From CAXPZW01 sp964221845 (GTDB lineage Bacteria; Bacteroidota; Bacteroidia; Flavobacteriales_D; Sanyastnellaceae): a stretch of 64,000 bases of DNA. The stretch is from NCBI GenBank assembly GCA_964221845.1, contig CAXPZW010000055.1:1-64000 (forward strand), given 5' to 3'. How positions within the stretch are numbered: the stretch's first letter is position 1; each line of letters opens with the position of its first letter. The translations under genes were made by a program, and so were the position numbers. This document shows positions 31,377 to 40,355 of this stretch, piece after piece. Under the pieces are notes generated by a model that worked only from the letters and a program-made list of their open reading frames with translations, was not told the DNA's origin and did not search any database.

Positions 31377-33461
31377 GTGGAACTGATTCTCGACGCCCCC
31401 AACTGGATCCTGGCCCTCTGCGTGCTCGCAGGGGTGACCTACGCCGCTGCGCTCTACACCAAGGACCGCTTGAACAGGCATTTCAGCAGGGGAGTCATCT
31501 TTGGCCTGTCCGCCTTGCGGTTCAGCGCGGTGACCCTCATTGCCCTGTTTTTGGCCCGCCCGCTAATCAAAACCGTGGAGCAAGACGTGGAGAAGCCCGT
31601 GGTGGTCATCGCCCAGGACAACTCCTCTTCGCTGGCCCTGGGGCCCGACTCTGCGCGTTACCGTGCGAGCTACGCCAATGAGCTGCGCACCTTTGCGGCC
31701 TCCTTGGCCGAGGACTACGACGTGCAGACCTACACCTTTGGCGAGCACCTGTCTCCCGGGCTGGACACCTTGGATTTTTCGGAGAAAACCACCGACTATA
31801 CGTCTCTGCTCGATGAGCTCTACGCCACCTACAGCAACCGCAACTTGGGCGCCGTGGTGGTGGCCAGCGACGGCCGCTACAACCGCGGGGTCAATCCGGT
31901 CTACAGCTTCCAAAAGCTGAACGCACCGGTGTACACCATCGCCCTGGGCGATACTGCCGCACGCCGCGATGTGCAAATCGCCGAGGTGGCACACAACCGC
32001 TTGGCCTACTTGGGCAACCGGTTCCCAGTGGAAGTGCGCGTAGAAGGGTTCGAAGTCCCGGGCGAATCGGCCACGGTCACCATCGCACGCAAAGGCCAAG
32101 CGCTGTATAGCGAAGTGGTCAAATTCGATGGACCTGCGCACAGCCAAGTGGTACGCACCACGCTGGAAACCGAAGAAACCGGATTGCAGCAGTACGTGGT
32201 TTCGGTGTCGGTGTTGGACCAGGAAGTCACCACCGCCAACAACCGTGAGGCGTTCTTCATTGATGTGCTGGACAGTCGCCAAAAAGTGCTGTTGCTGCAC
32301 CGCGCTCCCCACCCGGATGTCAAGGCCTTGCGCTACGCCATGGCGAGCAATGCCAACTACGAAGTGCAGGTAGCTACCTTGGACGACTTTGACGGCGAGG
32401 TGACCGACTACAACCTGGTGGTCTTTCACGGCTTGCCCAACGGCACCGATGCTGCAGCACTGGCGCGCGAAGCTGCCGAAGGCGATGTGCCCGCGTGGTA
32501 CATCTGGACCTCCTCCACCCTCTTCCGCGAGTTCAACAACCTGGGCACGGGAGCCAAGCTTACTGGCGGCTCGGGCAAAACCACCGACGCGGGCGCCGAA
32601 TGGTCGGACGGCTTTACGCTGTTCACCTTGAGCGAGTCGACCCAAAAACGTTTTCGCAATTATCCCCCACTCACCCTGCCCTTTGGAAACCTAGACATGA
32701 GCCCAGGCATGAGCCCCATGCTCTTCCAACGCGTAGGGCAAATCAAGACCGAACAGCCTTTGTTGGCGTTCAACACCTCACAGGGTCGCAAGCTCGCAGT
32801 CACCACCGGAGAAGGCCTCTGGCGTTGGCGCCTGTTTGACTACTTGGAAGACGGGAACCACGCCGCGTTTGACGAGTGGGTCACCAAAACGGTGCAATAC
32901 CTCGCGGCCAAGGACGACAAGAGCCAATTCCGAGTAGCCGGTGAGACCGATTTGCTGGAAAACCAGGCCGTGCGCTTTGAGGCCGAATTGTACAACGACG
33001 CCTACGAGCCCATCAACAGCCCTGAGGTGACCATGACCCTCACCAGCGAAGAAGGCAACACCTACGACCGCGTGTTTACCCGCGCCGGGGACGGTTACCG
33101 CCTGGATGCGGGAAGCCTTCCTGTGGGCCAGTACAGCTACCAAGCCCAAACCCAGCTCGGGGGCAAGACCCTGACTGAACGCGGAGAATTCTCCATCTCC
33201 CCCATCCAACTCGAGCTCACCGAAACCCGTGCCGACCACGCCCTGATGTTCAATTTTGCCCAAGCCAACGGTGGCCAAATGGTGGATTCACAAGAATTGG
33301 GGAAATTGGAAGGGCTCGTGCGTAACTCGGGCAATGTGCAAAGCGTCATCCATGAGTCAAGGGTGCTGTCAGACCTGATCAACACCCCTTGGCTGCTATA
33401 CCTCATCGTGGGGTTGCTCGCCCTGGAATGGCTCTGGCGCAAGCGCAACGGAACTTATTAA
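31377..33461 (+). CDS. VWA-like domain membrane protein
   Basis: 694 residues, GTG start. Two N-terminal membrane segments (about 8-25, 38-60) and one at the C-terminus (TPWLLYLIVGLLALEWLWRKR) frame a large periplasmic part. Residues about 68-200 (VVVIAQDNSSSLALG, GAVVVASDGRYNRG) resemble a VWA domain with a modified metal-binding DxSxS (DNSSS). It recalls the BatA/B-type and other VWA membrane proteins of Bacteroidota. Function unknown. The SPFH gene follows after 11 nt, suggesting joint work at the membrane. Confidence 0.8.
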   Translation: MELILDAPNWILALCVLAGVTYAAALYTKDRLNRHFSRGVIFGLSALRFSAVTLIALFLARPLIKTVEQDVEKPVVVIAQDNSSSLALGPDSARYRASYANELRTFAASLAEDYDVQTYTFGEHLSPGLDTLDFSEKTTDYTSLLDELYATYSNRNLGAVVVASDGRYNRGVNPVYSFQKLNAPVYTIALGDTAARRDVQIAEVAHNRLAYLGNRFPVEVRVEGFEVPGESATVTIARKGQALYSEVVKFDGPAHSQVVRTTLETEETGLQQYVVSVSVLDQEVTTANNREAFFIDVLDSRQKVLLLHRAPHPDVKALRYAMASNANYEVQVATLDDFDGEVTDYNLVVFHGLPNGTDAAALAREAAEGDVPAWYIWTSSTLFREFNNLGTGAKLTGGSGKTTDAGAEWSDGFTLFTLSESTQKRFRNYPPLTLPFGNLDMSPGMSPMLFQRVGQIKTEQPLLAFNTSQGRKLAVTTGEGLWRWRLFDYLEDGNHAAFDEWVTKTVQYLAAKDDKSQFRVAGETDLLENQAVRFEAELYNDAYEPINSPEVTMTLTSEEGNTYDRVFTRAGDGYRLDAGSLPVGQYSYQAQTQLGGKTLTERGEFSISPIQLELTETRADHALMFNFAQANGGQMVDSQELGKLEGLVRNSGNVQSVIHESRVLSDLINTPWLLYLIVGLLALEWLWRKRNGTY

Positions 33462-33472
33462 ACACAATCATT

Positions 33473-34318
33473 ATGGCAACCAACTTCAACCGAACCGGCA
33501 ATTCTCTATCCGGACGCAACCGCCTGCTCATTTTCCTTGGCTTAGCGGTCATCACTTTTCTGCTGCTGTTCCGCAGCTTGACATACACTATTGACTCTGG
33601 ATACGCCGGCTTGGTGTTTCACACTTTTGGCAACGGCATTGACCCGAATGAAGAGGCGCGAGGACAAGGCTTCCACTGGAAAGCCCCTTGGGACAAGGTG
33701 GTCAAATACGAAGTGCGCCAGCAAGAGGCCAAAGAACGCCTTGAAGTGTTGAGTTCCAACCTGCTCAAGATCGAACTCGACGTGAGTATTTTCTACCAAC
33801 CACAACTCAACAAGCTCGGCTACCTAGAAACCGAACGTGGCGCCAACTATGCCGATCGGGTGATTGTGCCAGCGATGCGCTCGGTCGCGCGCGAGGTCAT
33901 TGCTCAATACTTGCCCGAGGAAATCAACACCACCAAACGCGAATTGATCCAGACGCAAATCGAAGAGCAATTTGAGGCGAAACTCGCAGCCAACTTCATT
34001 CAATGCAACGACGTGCTTATTCGCAAAGTCAAACTGCCCCTGAAGCTGGAAGAATCCATCGAACGTAAGCTCCAACAAGAGCAAGAGTCCTTGGAATACG
34101 AATTCCGCCTGGTGAAAGAGTCCAAAGAAGCCGAGCGCAAGCGCATTGAAGCAGAGGGCATTCGTGCCTTCCAAGACATCGTTACCCAATCGGTGACCGA
34201 CGACCTGCTCAAGTGGAAAGGCATTGAGGCCACCACACAACTCGCCGAAAGCGACAACGCCAAGATTGTCATCATCGGGAACGAGGACGGCCTGCCACTG
34301 ATCTTGGGCAATGAGTAA
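33473..34318 (+). CDS. SPFH/prohibitin family protein
   Basis: 281 residues from ATG at 33473. One N-terminal membrane helix (LLIFLGLAVITFLLLF) is followed by the SPFH domain (about 35-220; DSGYAGLVFHTFGNGI, GFHWKAPWDKVVKYEVRQQE, YADRVIVPAMRSVAREV) and a coiled coil (LEESIERKLQQEQESLEYE). Prohibitin-like proteins form membrane rings that organise proteases or microdomains. It overlaps the YdcF-like gene by 8 nt. A VWA-like/prohibitin pair is familiar in Bacteroidota. Confidence 0.93.
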   Translation: MATNFNRTGNSLSGRNRLLIFLGLAVITFLLLFRSLTYTIDSGYAGLVFHTFGNGIDPNEEARGQGFHWKAPWDKVVKYEVRQQEAKERLEVLSSNLLKIELDVSIFYQPQLNKLGYLETERGANYADRVIVPAMRSVAREVIAQYLPEEINTTKRELIQTQIEEQFEAKLAANFIQCNDVLIRKVKLPLKLEESIERKLQQEQESLEYEFRLVKESKEAERKRIEAEGIRAFQDIVTQSVTDDLLKWKGIEATTQLAESDNAKIVIIGNEDGLPLILGNE

Positions 34319-34943
34319 CGAACGCGCACGCCGCCGCAGACGCCGCACGGGACTGGTGGTACTGGTCCTGCTGGTGTTGGCCGTCATTTATCGCGAACGC
34401 CTGCTTCAAGGCACCGGCAGCTTTCTGATGGCCACCGATGCCACAGCACAGGTGGATGCTGTGTTCGTCTTGGGCGGAAGCTCGTACGAACGCGGGCTTG
34501 AAGCGGTGGTGATGATGGACAGCGGGTACGTATCCGGACCGGTGGTGTGCACCGGTGGCAACGTACCATCCATCCTGGCCGCTTTGGACACCGCCATGTT
34601 CGAGGCCGATTGCACCAAACAATTTTTGGAAAACGAAGGGCTGCCCGCTGAACGCGTGGTGGCCCTTACGGGTTCCACCAGCACCCAAGAGGAGAGCGAT
34701 GAGATCCTGGCCTACTGCAAAGAGCAAGGGCTCAGCAACATCATGGTGATCAGCTCCAACTTGCACATGCGCCGCGTGCGGTGGGTGTTTGAAGACAAGT
34801 TTGCCGATGCCGGCATTGCAGTCAACTTTCACGGTGCGCCCTCACAACAGTGGGACGATGAGCTGTGGTGGAAGAGCGAAGGTGGGCTCATCATGGTCAA
34901 CAATGAATACGTGAAGCTTTTCTATTACGCGGTGAAGTATTGA
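34311..34943 (+). CDS. YdcF/ElyC (DUF218) family protein
   Basis: 210 residues. A basic N-terminus (RRRRRR) and one membrane helix (GLVVLVLLVLAVIY) precede a DUF218-type domain: DAVFVLGGSSYERGLEAV, GPVVCTGG, STSTQEESDEILAYCKEQG and NIMVISSNLHMRRVRWVF. Such proteins are linked to envelope precursor metabolism in enterobacteria (ElyC, SanA); the activity is not known. The ATG lies 8 nt inside the SPFH gene. The following 160 nt hold only a possible promoter for the next gene. Confidence 0.88.
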   Translation: MSNERARRRRRRTGLVVLVLLVLAVIYRERLLQGTGSFLMATDATAQVDAVFVLGGSSYERGLEAVVMMDSGYVSGPVVCTGGNVPSILAALDTAMFEADCTKQFLENEGLPAERVVALTGSTSTQEESDEILAYCKEQGLSNIMVISSNLHMRRVRWVFEDKFADAGIAVNFHGAPSQQWDDELWWKSEGGLIMVNNEYVKLFYYAVKY

Positions 34944-35080
34944 CATGCTTCGCATCCCTTGACGCCACAGCATGACGCCTGATACCGCGACAACTCACGT
35001 TGAATTCCTGACGATGCCGCACGTAGATGCATCAAGGGATAATCCTTCGAAAAGACGGATCTCTACCGGATCAATTTTCG

Positions 35081-35088
35081 TATATTTC
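35081..35088 (+). promoter_or_regulatory. Possible -7 box (TATATTTC) of the EF-hand/collagen-like genes
   Basis: TATATTTC followed by G, 17 nt before the ATG at 35106, one base off TAnnTTTG. Surroundings are clearly AT-richer than the rest of the window. Confidence 0.35.
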
Positions 35089-35105
35089 GCCCTCTAGTTA
35101 TTTCT

Positions 35106-35495
35106 ATGAAAAATTTAATTGCTTCGCTGTATATCGTTTTTTCATCGATGTATGGGATTTGTCAATACACATCTCCTCAAGTGACGGCTGCTTCTGGAGG
35201 CACGGGCTCCTCGGCTTCTGCCACCTTGCAGTGGACCTTAGGTGAACCGGTCATCCAGACCGCATTGGGCAGCTCAGCACAACTGACTTGTGGCTTCCAT
35301 CAAACCGACGCTTTCTGTTTCGGCGACTTCAACTTTGATGGCCAAATCAATACCAACGATGTGTTGATCCTCTTGGGCGAATGGGCCTGTCAAGGGGTGT
35401 GTTTGGCTGATATGGACCAGGATGGAGAAGTGGGCACCACGGACATCCTCCTGCTTCTCGGCACATTTGGAACATCCTGTTACGCAGAACTCTAG
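35106..35495 (+). CDS. Small secreted protein with two EF-hand/dockerin-like loops
   Basis: 129 residues. The signal peptide ends near GICQ (residue 20). Residues 24-60 (TAASGGTGSSASATLQWTLG, then EPVIQT) match the short N-terminal module often seen before T9SS domains. Residues about 76-125 hold two calcium-loop repeats, DFNFDGQINTNDVLILL and DMDQDGEVGTTDILLLL, like dockerin type I or EF-hand units. There is no C-terminal sorting domain. The gene is 3 nt before the first collagen-like gene. Function unknown; the two loops probably bind calcium. Confidence 0.8.
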   Translation: MKNLIASLYIVFSSMYGICQYTSPQVTAASGGTGSSASATLQWTLGEPVIQTALGSSAQLTCGFHQTDAFCFGDFNFDGQINTNDVLILLGEWACQGVCLADMDQDGEVGTTDILLLLGTFGTSCYAEL

Positions 35496-35498
35496 AGC

Positions 35499-36638
35499 AT
35501 GAAACAGTTGTTCTTGAGTTTAATCACTGTGCTGATCACAGCCAGTGCATGGGCGCAAAGTCCCTTCCAATTCAACTTCCAAGCGGTAGCCCGCAACTTG
35601 GCCGGCAACCCTTTGACCAACCAATCGGTTGATTTCCGCCTGAGCGTGCTTCAAGGAGCCATGGACGGTACCGCGGTCTACGTGGAAGAACAATCCGCGA
35701 CCACCAACAACTTCGGCTTGGCCAACCTGTTGGTGGGCAGTGGTACGCCGTCTCTGGGCAGTTTGTCTGCGGTAGATTGGGCCAACGGTCCCTACTTCCT
35801 GCAGATTGAGCTGGACATCCAAAACGGCGAAGGCTACCAATTGATGGGCACCAGCGCATTGGCCAGTGTGCCCTATGCCTTGCATGCAAAAACCAGCGAG
35901 CAAGCTGGACCTGAAGGGCCACAAGGCGAACCAGGGGAACAAGGACCCCCAGGGGAAAATGGAGCAACCGGTCAAAGCGCTTACGAGCTTTGGCTTTCCC
36001 TGGGCAACGGGGGTACCGAAGAAGACTTCTTAGCATCGTTGGTAGGGCCGCAAGGTGAGCCCGGATCCGGCGGATCTAGTGGGTTTACGCATTTCTTGGG
36101 CGAGGCTTTCGGTGGTGGTATTGTCTTCCATTTGTGGCTGGACCCCATTACAGGTGAGGAGCACGGACTTGTGGTTTGTCCCGAACTTTTTCCCAACGCA
36201 AAATGGGGCTACAATGGCATCCAAGTCAATGTCACAAGCCGCACAAATGGTATGGCCAATTTGGACAGCGTGCGGGTGATAGGGGTTGAACCCAACACCA
36301 TTTGGTCCGTTGTTGACACGTTGAATTATAGTGGGTATTCGGACTGGTACATCCCAGCAAGACATGAGGCACAAATGCTGGCAAACAATGCGCTCTTCGT
36401 ACAGAATAGTATGGCTCAGCTGGGTTACCCTCCATTTTCACAGAACGGTGATATCTACTACCAGCACGGTGGCGTGCGAATGTGGACCTCTAGTAAGCCG
36501 CCATTTACTGGTGTTACTACAGCAATTGCATGGGACCCAAATGATGGTTTCAGAGGGTCAAGTCATACCGCTAGTTCAAACTCCTATTGGAGCGAGAGAT
36601 CAGATACCATGCGTTTTTTCCCGATTCGACGATTTTAA
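35499..36638 (+). CDS. Collagen-like secreted protein, copy 1
   Basis: 379 residues. A signal peptide (ending SAWAQ) precedes a conserved N-terminal domain (about 21-130; SPFQFNFQAVARNLAGNPLT ... GTSALASVPYALHAKTSEQA), the type seen before collagen repeats in many marine Bacteroidota. Then come Gly-X-Y triplets (GPEGPQGEPGEQGPPGENGA), a spacer SAYELWLSLGNGGTEEDFLASLVGPQGEPG, and a C-terminal domain (GGGIVFHLWLDPITGEEHGLVV ... YIPARHE) resembling DUF1566/Lcl. The N-terminal DNA is about 97% identical to copy 2. The C-terminal part uses more AT-rich codons. Probably a trimeric fibre with a binding tip. Confidence 0.85.
   Translation: MKQLFLSLITVLITASAWAQSPFQFNFQAVARNLAGNPLTNQSVDFRLSVLQGAMDGTAVYVEEQSATTNNFGLANLLVGSGTPSLGSLSAVDWANGPYFLQIELDIQNGEGYQLMGTSALASVPYALHAKTSEQAGPEGPQGEPGEQGPPGENGATGQSAYELWLSLGNGGTEEDFLASLVGPQGEPGSGGSSGFTHFLGEAFGGGIVFHLWLDPITGEEHGLVVCPELFPNAKWGYNGIQVNVTSRTNGMANLDSVRVIGVEPNTIWSVVDTLNYSGYSDWYIPARHEAQMLANNALFVQNSMAQLGYPPFSQNGDIYYQHGGVRMWTSSKPPFTGVTTAIAWDPNDGFRGSSHTASSNSYWSERSDTMRFFPIRRF
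35562..35943 (+). repeat. Direct repeat, copy A (N-terminal cassette)
   Basis: About 382 bp matching 36765-37146 (offset 1203) with about ten mismatches counted by eye, mostly silent. It codes the shared N-terminal domain and first collagen triplets. Confidence 0.9.
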
Positions 36639-36695
36639 TTGAACGTTTCTCGCCTGAATTGAAACAGGACAACCTCTGCATCAAAACCTGACCAT

Positions 36696-38468
36696 ATGTT
36701 GACGAGAACCTCAGCGATCATTGCGCTTTGCTTGATTTGGACGACTGCGGCCTGGAGCCAATCGCCCTTCCAATTCAACTTCCAAGCGGTAGCCCGCAAC
36801 TTGGCCGGCAACCCCTTGACCAACCAATCGGTTGATTTCCGCCTGAGCGTGCTTCAAGGAGCCATGGACGGTACTGCGGTCTACGTGGAAGAACAACCCG
36901 CGACCACCAACAACTTTGGCTTGGCCAACCTGTTGGTGGGCAGTGGCACGCCGTCTCTGGGCAGCTTGTCTGCGGTAGATTGGGCCAACGGTCCCTACTT
37001 CCTGCAGATTGAGCTGGACATCCAAAACGGCGAAGGTTACCAATTGATGGGCACCAGCGCATTGACCAGTGTGCCCTATGCCTTGCATGCAAAAACCAGC
37101 GAGCAAGCAGGACCTGAAGGGCCACAAGGAGAACCAGGGGAACAAGGGGAACAAGGACCCGCAGGGGAACAAGGCGAAGCCGGCGCAGGCGTGTCTCAAG
37201 TTGAAATCATCAACGATAGCCTGTGGCTGACCTTAACCACCGGTGAAATCCAGAACGCAGGGCGTGTGGTGCCTGCATTGGATTCATTGCTGAGCAGTAT
37301 TGGTGTGCTCTCCTCAGGGGGCGGCTGCAATCCGCGCTTTCCGGAAGGATACGGCACCTTCATTCATCACACCATTCTAGCCACCGACCCGGGCTATACA
37401 GTACCTGACGGATACAACCTCTATGTGATCGGAGGAGGGGCCGACGGCTACACCATCGACCAACAAGACTACCTCACCCAAGGGGCCTCCTGGGGAGCTC
37501 CAACAAATCCATTGATTGTTCCCAGCGGCGCATTGTACAGAGTGGACATTCTTGGAACAACCTTGGATATGTCATTCAGAGGTTGGTTGGTTCCTGTCTC
37601 GTCCGAAGTCGAGGTTGTCGACATTTATTTGAATGCCACAGACCCCAATGAAGCCAGTGAATTTATTGTTCCTGATGGCAAAGAGTTCGTGTTGCTGCGA
37701 GCATACGCCTGGGATGGGACTTACGAGATTGACGGAGTCACATGGGACCTTGACGGGACCACCTCCGATTGGTACCTCAACTTTCCCTCTGGAAGCCGCA
37801 TTTTCGACCCTGGGGTGGGCTATGTCTACGGCTACTTGGTCAATGAAGGCTACTTTGAGAATTGCAGTGGAAGTTCGGTGGGAACTTCTGCAGGAGCTGA
37901 TGGTCAAAGCGCTTACGAGCTTTGGCTTTCCTTGGGCAACGAAGGCTCGGAAGAAGATTTCTTGGCATCGCTGGTAGGGCCGCAAGGTGAGCCTGGACCA
38001 GCAAGTGATTCGGCTCAAGAACGACTTCACATTGAATTTGCAGGCGACGCCCCTACCAATGTGTGGTCTGCGGTTTCGGACACGTACGCCGTTAGCGCAG
38101 GGGAATACTATCGCTTGAACGCAAACACACCTTACACTTATGTGAGTGGAGGAAGTTGTACAAAAATTTGGTTCCGACTTTGGGATGTAGACACCCAACA
38201 AGTACTGGACATAAGCGCAGTTCGGGAGCATTTCATCTACAATTCGGGCGACCAGCAACAAATTCAACTCTACAACCCACCAGTCCCGCTGCATGCCCTT
38301 GGGGTATGTGGAGCAGCCAACACCTTTCAGCTTGAACAGTTTCAGGAGTTTTACCTCCAATCCAACCAAGATGCAAACGTGGAATTGCAGTGGAGAATAC
38401 AAAGTGCACAGGTATTCTCATGGCCTGAAGCTGTGAAAGTGAGAGGCACGCTCTCTCAGGGGTGGTAA
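36696..38468 (+). CDS. Collagen-like secreted protein, copy 2, different tip
   Basis: 590 residues. The N-terminal domain (after a signal peptide ending AAWSQ) differs from copy 1 at only two positions over about 120 residues. Gly-X-Y triplets (GPEGPQGEPGEQGEQGPAGE) follow, then a unique region (about 170-405, beta-rich), then the same spacer as in copy 1 (GQSAYELWLSLGNEGSEEDF) and a second unique tip (about 440-590; FAGDAPTNVWSAVSDTYAVS). The unique parts use AT-richer codons than the shared parts. It looks like a modular fibre protein produced by duplication and exchange of tips. No T9SS domain is visible. Confidence 0.83.
   Translation: MLTRTSAIIALCLIWTTAAWSQSPFQFNFQAVARNLAGNPLTNQSVDFRLSVLQGAMDGTAVYVEEQPATTNNFGLANLLVGSGTPSLGSLSAVDWANGPYFLQIELDIQNGEGYQLMGTSALTSVPYALHAKTSEQAGPEGPQGEPGEQGEQGPAGEQGEAGAGVSQVEIINDSLWLTLTTGEIQNAGRVVPALDSLLSSIGVLSSGGGCNPRFPEGYGTFIHHTILATDPGYTVPDGYNLYVIGGGADGYTIDQQDYLTQGASWGAPTNPLIVPSGALYRVDILGTTLDMSFRGWLVPVSSEVEVVDIYLNATDPNEASEFIVPDGKEFVLLRAYAWDGTYEIDGVTWDLDGTTSDWYLNFPSGSRIFDPGVGYVYGYLVNEGYFENCSGSSVGTSAGADGQSAYELWLSLGNEGSEEDFLASLVGPQGEPGPASDSAQERLHIEFAGDAPTNVWSAVSDTYAVSAGEYYRLNANTPYTYVSGGSCTKIWFRLWDVDTQQVLDISAVREHFIYNSGDQQQIQLYNPPVPLHALGVCGAANTFQLEQFQEFYLQSNQDANVELQWRIQSAQVFSWPEAVKVRGTLSQGW
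36765..37146 (+). repeat. Direct repeat, copy B (N-terminal cassette)
   Basis: Second copy of the 35562-35943 repeat. A shorter second match (about 95 bp) links 35966-36064 with 37902-37999, the SAYELWLSLGN spacer. Confidence 0.9.
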
Positions 38469-38469
38469 C

Positions 38470-38487
38470 GGCAGCCGTGCTGCCTTT
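38470..38487 (+). terminator. Weak possible terminator of the collagen-like gene
   Basis: GGCAGC-CGT-GCTGCC followed by only three T, immediately after the stop codon at 38468. The T run is poor. Confidence 0.3.
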
Positions 38488-38662
38488 GCTCAGCCGCAAA
38501 TCGGGCTATTTCACTTCGTGTTGAAGGGCAAAGACGCAACCATATGAGGTTTACATGATCTCGTATGGGACCGAGATGAATGGGCATGAGCTGCAGACTT
38601 TCTTGACTTTACTTCGCACTTAACTGCGCTTTCCCAGCAACCCAGTTGGGGATCTTGGGCAC

Positions 38663-38686
38663 AAAAAAAGGCCGCAAACTGCGGCC
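38663..38686 (-). terminator. Intrinsic terminator of rpmB
   Basis: GGCCGCA-AAC-TGCGGCC hairpin with seven T on the minus strand (A run at 38663-38669), 24 nt after the rpmB stop. Confidence 0.85.
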
Positions 38687-38710
38687 TTCCTCACTATCAT
38701 GAACAGGGGC

Positions 38711-38950
38711 TTAACCCTTGTAAATACCAGCTGCTTTGGAGCGCTTGATCATCTCCTCAATGCCCAGCTTGTTTACAGAGCGCAGGGCCTGAGTGCTGAT
38801 CTTCAAGGAAATCCACTTGTCTTCGCTCTCCAGGTAAAAGCGCTTCTTGACCAGGTTCGGGTAGAACTTGCGCTTGGTTTTACGCTGTGAGTGGGATACG
38901 TTGTTACCGGTCATTACTTTCTTGCCGGTCAGTTCACATACTCGTGCCAT
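38711..38950 (-). CDS. rpmB: 50S ribosomal protein L28
   Basis: 79 residues. The opening MARVCELTGKKVMTGNNVSHS and the basic middle (RKTKRKFYPNLVKKRF) are those of L28, with the longer Bacteroidota C-terminus (ALRSVNKLGIEEMIKRSKAAG). It lies downstream of cinA on the same strand, as I recall in Flavobacteriales, but rpmG and the DUF4295 gene that usually follow are absent: a terminator comes 24 nt after the stop and the next genes are unrelated. It has its own promoter (TTG-N20-CATCTTTG). Confidence 0.97.
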   Translation of the reverse strand: MARVCELTGKKVMTGNNVSHSQRKTKRKFYPNLVKKRFYLESEDKWISLKISTQALRSVNKLGIEEMIKRSKAAGIYKG

Positions 38951-38988
38951 CTTCTTCTGCGTTAGCTTGGGTCCTTAAAAAAGGAGTG

Positions 38989-39019
38989 CAAAGATGCGCA
39001 TTGATTCCGGGAACCGCAA
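38989..39019 (-). promoter_or_regulatory. Promoter of rpmB
   Basis: TTG at 39019-39017, a 20-nt spacer and CATCTTTG at 38996-38989 on the minus strand; 38 nt before the ATG. Same layout as the M23 promoter. Confidence 0.55.
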
Positions 39020-39023
39020 GGGT

Positions 39024-40265
39024 TTAGCCCTGTATTTTTTTGCGCAGCATGTCCAATACATAGAGCGTGGCGCGTTGGATGTTTCGTTCGCGGCTGCGTG
39101 AGAAGGTTTTGACCTTGCTCTCTACTCCATCCGGACTGGCTACGGCCATCCATACAGTACCCACCGGCTTTTCTTCGGATCCACCATCAGGACCAGCAAC
39201 GCCGCTTGTGGCCACGGCGTAGGTGGTCCCCAAGGCTTTGCGTGCTCCGCGGGCCATTTGTTCCACCACCGCTTGGCTCACTGCACCGTAGGCTTCCAAG
39301 TCGGCTTGGGTTACCCCGAGCAGGTTCATTTTGACCTCATTGGCGTAGGCCACCACCCCGCCTTGGAAGAAAGCTGAGCTGCCTGGGCGCTGGGTCAGCA
39401 GCTGGGCAATGGTGCCTCCGGTGCAGCTTTCGGCTGTGGACACCGTAGCGTTGTTTGCCACGAGCAGTTCTCCCACCACCTGCCACAGCGGGGTGTTGTC
39501 AAAGCCGTATACGATGTCTGGGATCAGGGCCACGAGGGCGTCCTTTTCTTCATCCACTACGCGGGTGAGTGCGGCTTCATCCGGTCCGGAAGCGCTGAGT
39601 CGGATGCGCACCTGGCCGGGACCTGGCAGGTAGGCCAGTTTGATGCCTTTGCCGGGCAACGCCTTGGCCCAGTCGGCAATGCGCTGGGCGATGAACGACT
39701 CGCCTTGACCTTGAGTCATGATGGTACGATGTACAATGGCCGGGCGATCAAAGCGTTGGGCCACGCGCTCAAACACCTCATCCTGCATGATGCCCTTCAT
39801 CTCGTGAGGTACACCTGGCATGGACACAAACACGGTGTCATTCTGCTCAAACCACATCCCGCTTGCGGTGCCGCGTGAGTTGCGCAAAACCGTACACGCC
39901 TTGGGCAAATCGGCTTGTTGGCGGTTGACCTCGAGCAAAGGCAGACCGGCACGGGTGAAGAAGCCTTCGATTTCCTGCAAGACCGCTGTGTTGCGCTCCA
40001 AGGTGGTGTTGAAGTACTCGCAAAGGGTGGGTTTGGTGATGTCGTCGGTGGTGGGTCCCAGGCCGCCGGTCATGAGGACCAATTGGACGCGCGACTCCGC
40101 ATTTGCCAAGGCTTGAAGGATGCGTGCGCGTTCGTCTGGGATGGAGGTGACCTGGTAGACGGTCACCCCAATTTTGGCCAACTCGGCGCCCAACCAGGCG
40201 GAATTGGTGTCGACCGTCTGCCCAATGAGCAGTTCGTCACCGATGGTAATGATTTCAGCTAGCAC
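39024..40265 (-). CDS. cinA: CinA family protein (nicotinamide-nucleotide amidohydrolase type)
   Basis: 413 residues. The N-terminal MoCF-like COG1058 domain shows EIITIGDELLIGQTVDTNSAWL and LVLMTGGLGPTTDDITKPTL; the C-terminal CinA domain has TVSTAESCTGGTIAQLLT and VATSGVAGPDGGSEEKPVGTV. The family deamidates NMN and processes ADP-ribose in NAD salvage. A GTG start at 40265 gives the typical opening; the frame runs on to a TTG at 40286 with residues that do not fit. It is followed by rpmB. Confidence 0.94.
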   Translation of the reverse strand: MLAEIITIGDELLIGQTVDTNSAWLGAELAKIGVTVYQVTSIPDERARILQALANAESRVQLVLMTGGLGPTTDDITKPTLCEYFNTTLERNTAVLQEIEGFFTRAGLPLLEVNRQQADLPKACTVLRNSRGTASGMWFEQNDTVFVSMPGVPHEMKGIMQDEVFERVAQRFDRPAIVHRTIMTQGQGESFIAQRIADWAKALPGKGIKLAYLPGPGQVRIRLSASGPDEAALTRVVDEEKDALVALIPDIVYGFDNTPLWQVVGELLVANNATVSTAESCTGGTIAQLLTQRPGSSAFFQGGVVAYANEVKMNLLGVTQADLEAYGAVSQAVVEQMARGARKALGTTYAVATSGVAGPDGGSEEKPVGTVWMAVASPDGVESKVKTFSRSRERNIQRATLYVLDMLRKKIQG

Positions 40266-40328
40266 GGTGTTTGTTGGGTAGTGCAAAAGAACGCCATTTC
40301 ACTGCGCCGGCGCGTGCGGTGGATTGGG

Positions 40329-40336
40329 TAATTTTC
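40329..40336 (+). promoter_or_regulatory. Possible -7 box (TAATTTTC) of the DUF4197 gene
   Basis: TAATTTTC, one base off the consensus, 19 nt before the ATG at 40356. No -33 box recognised. Confidence 0.35.
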
Positions 40337-40355
40337 ACCCCGCAATCGCAACCCC

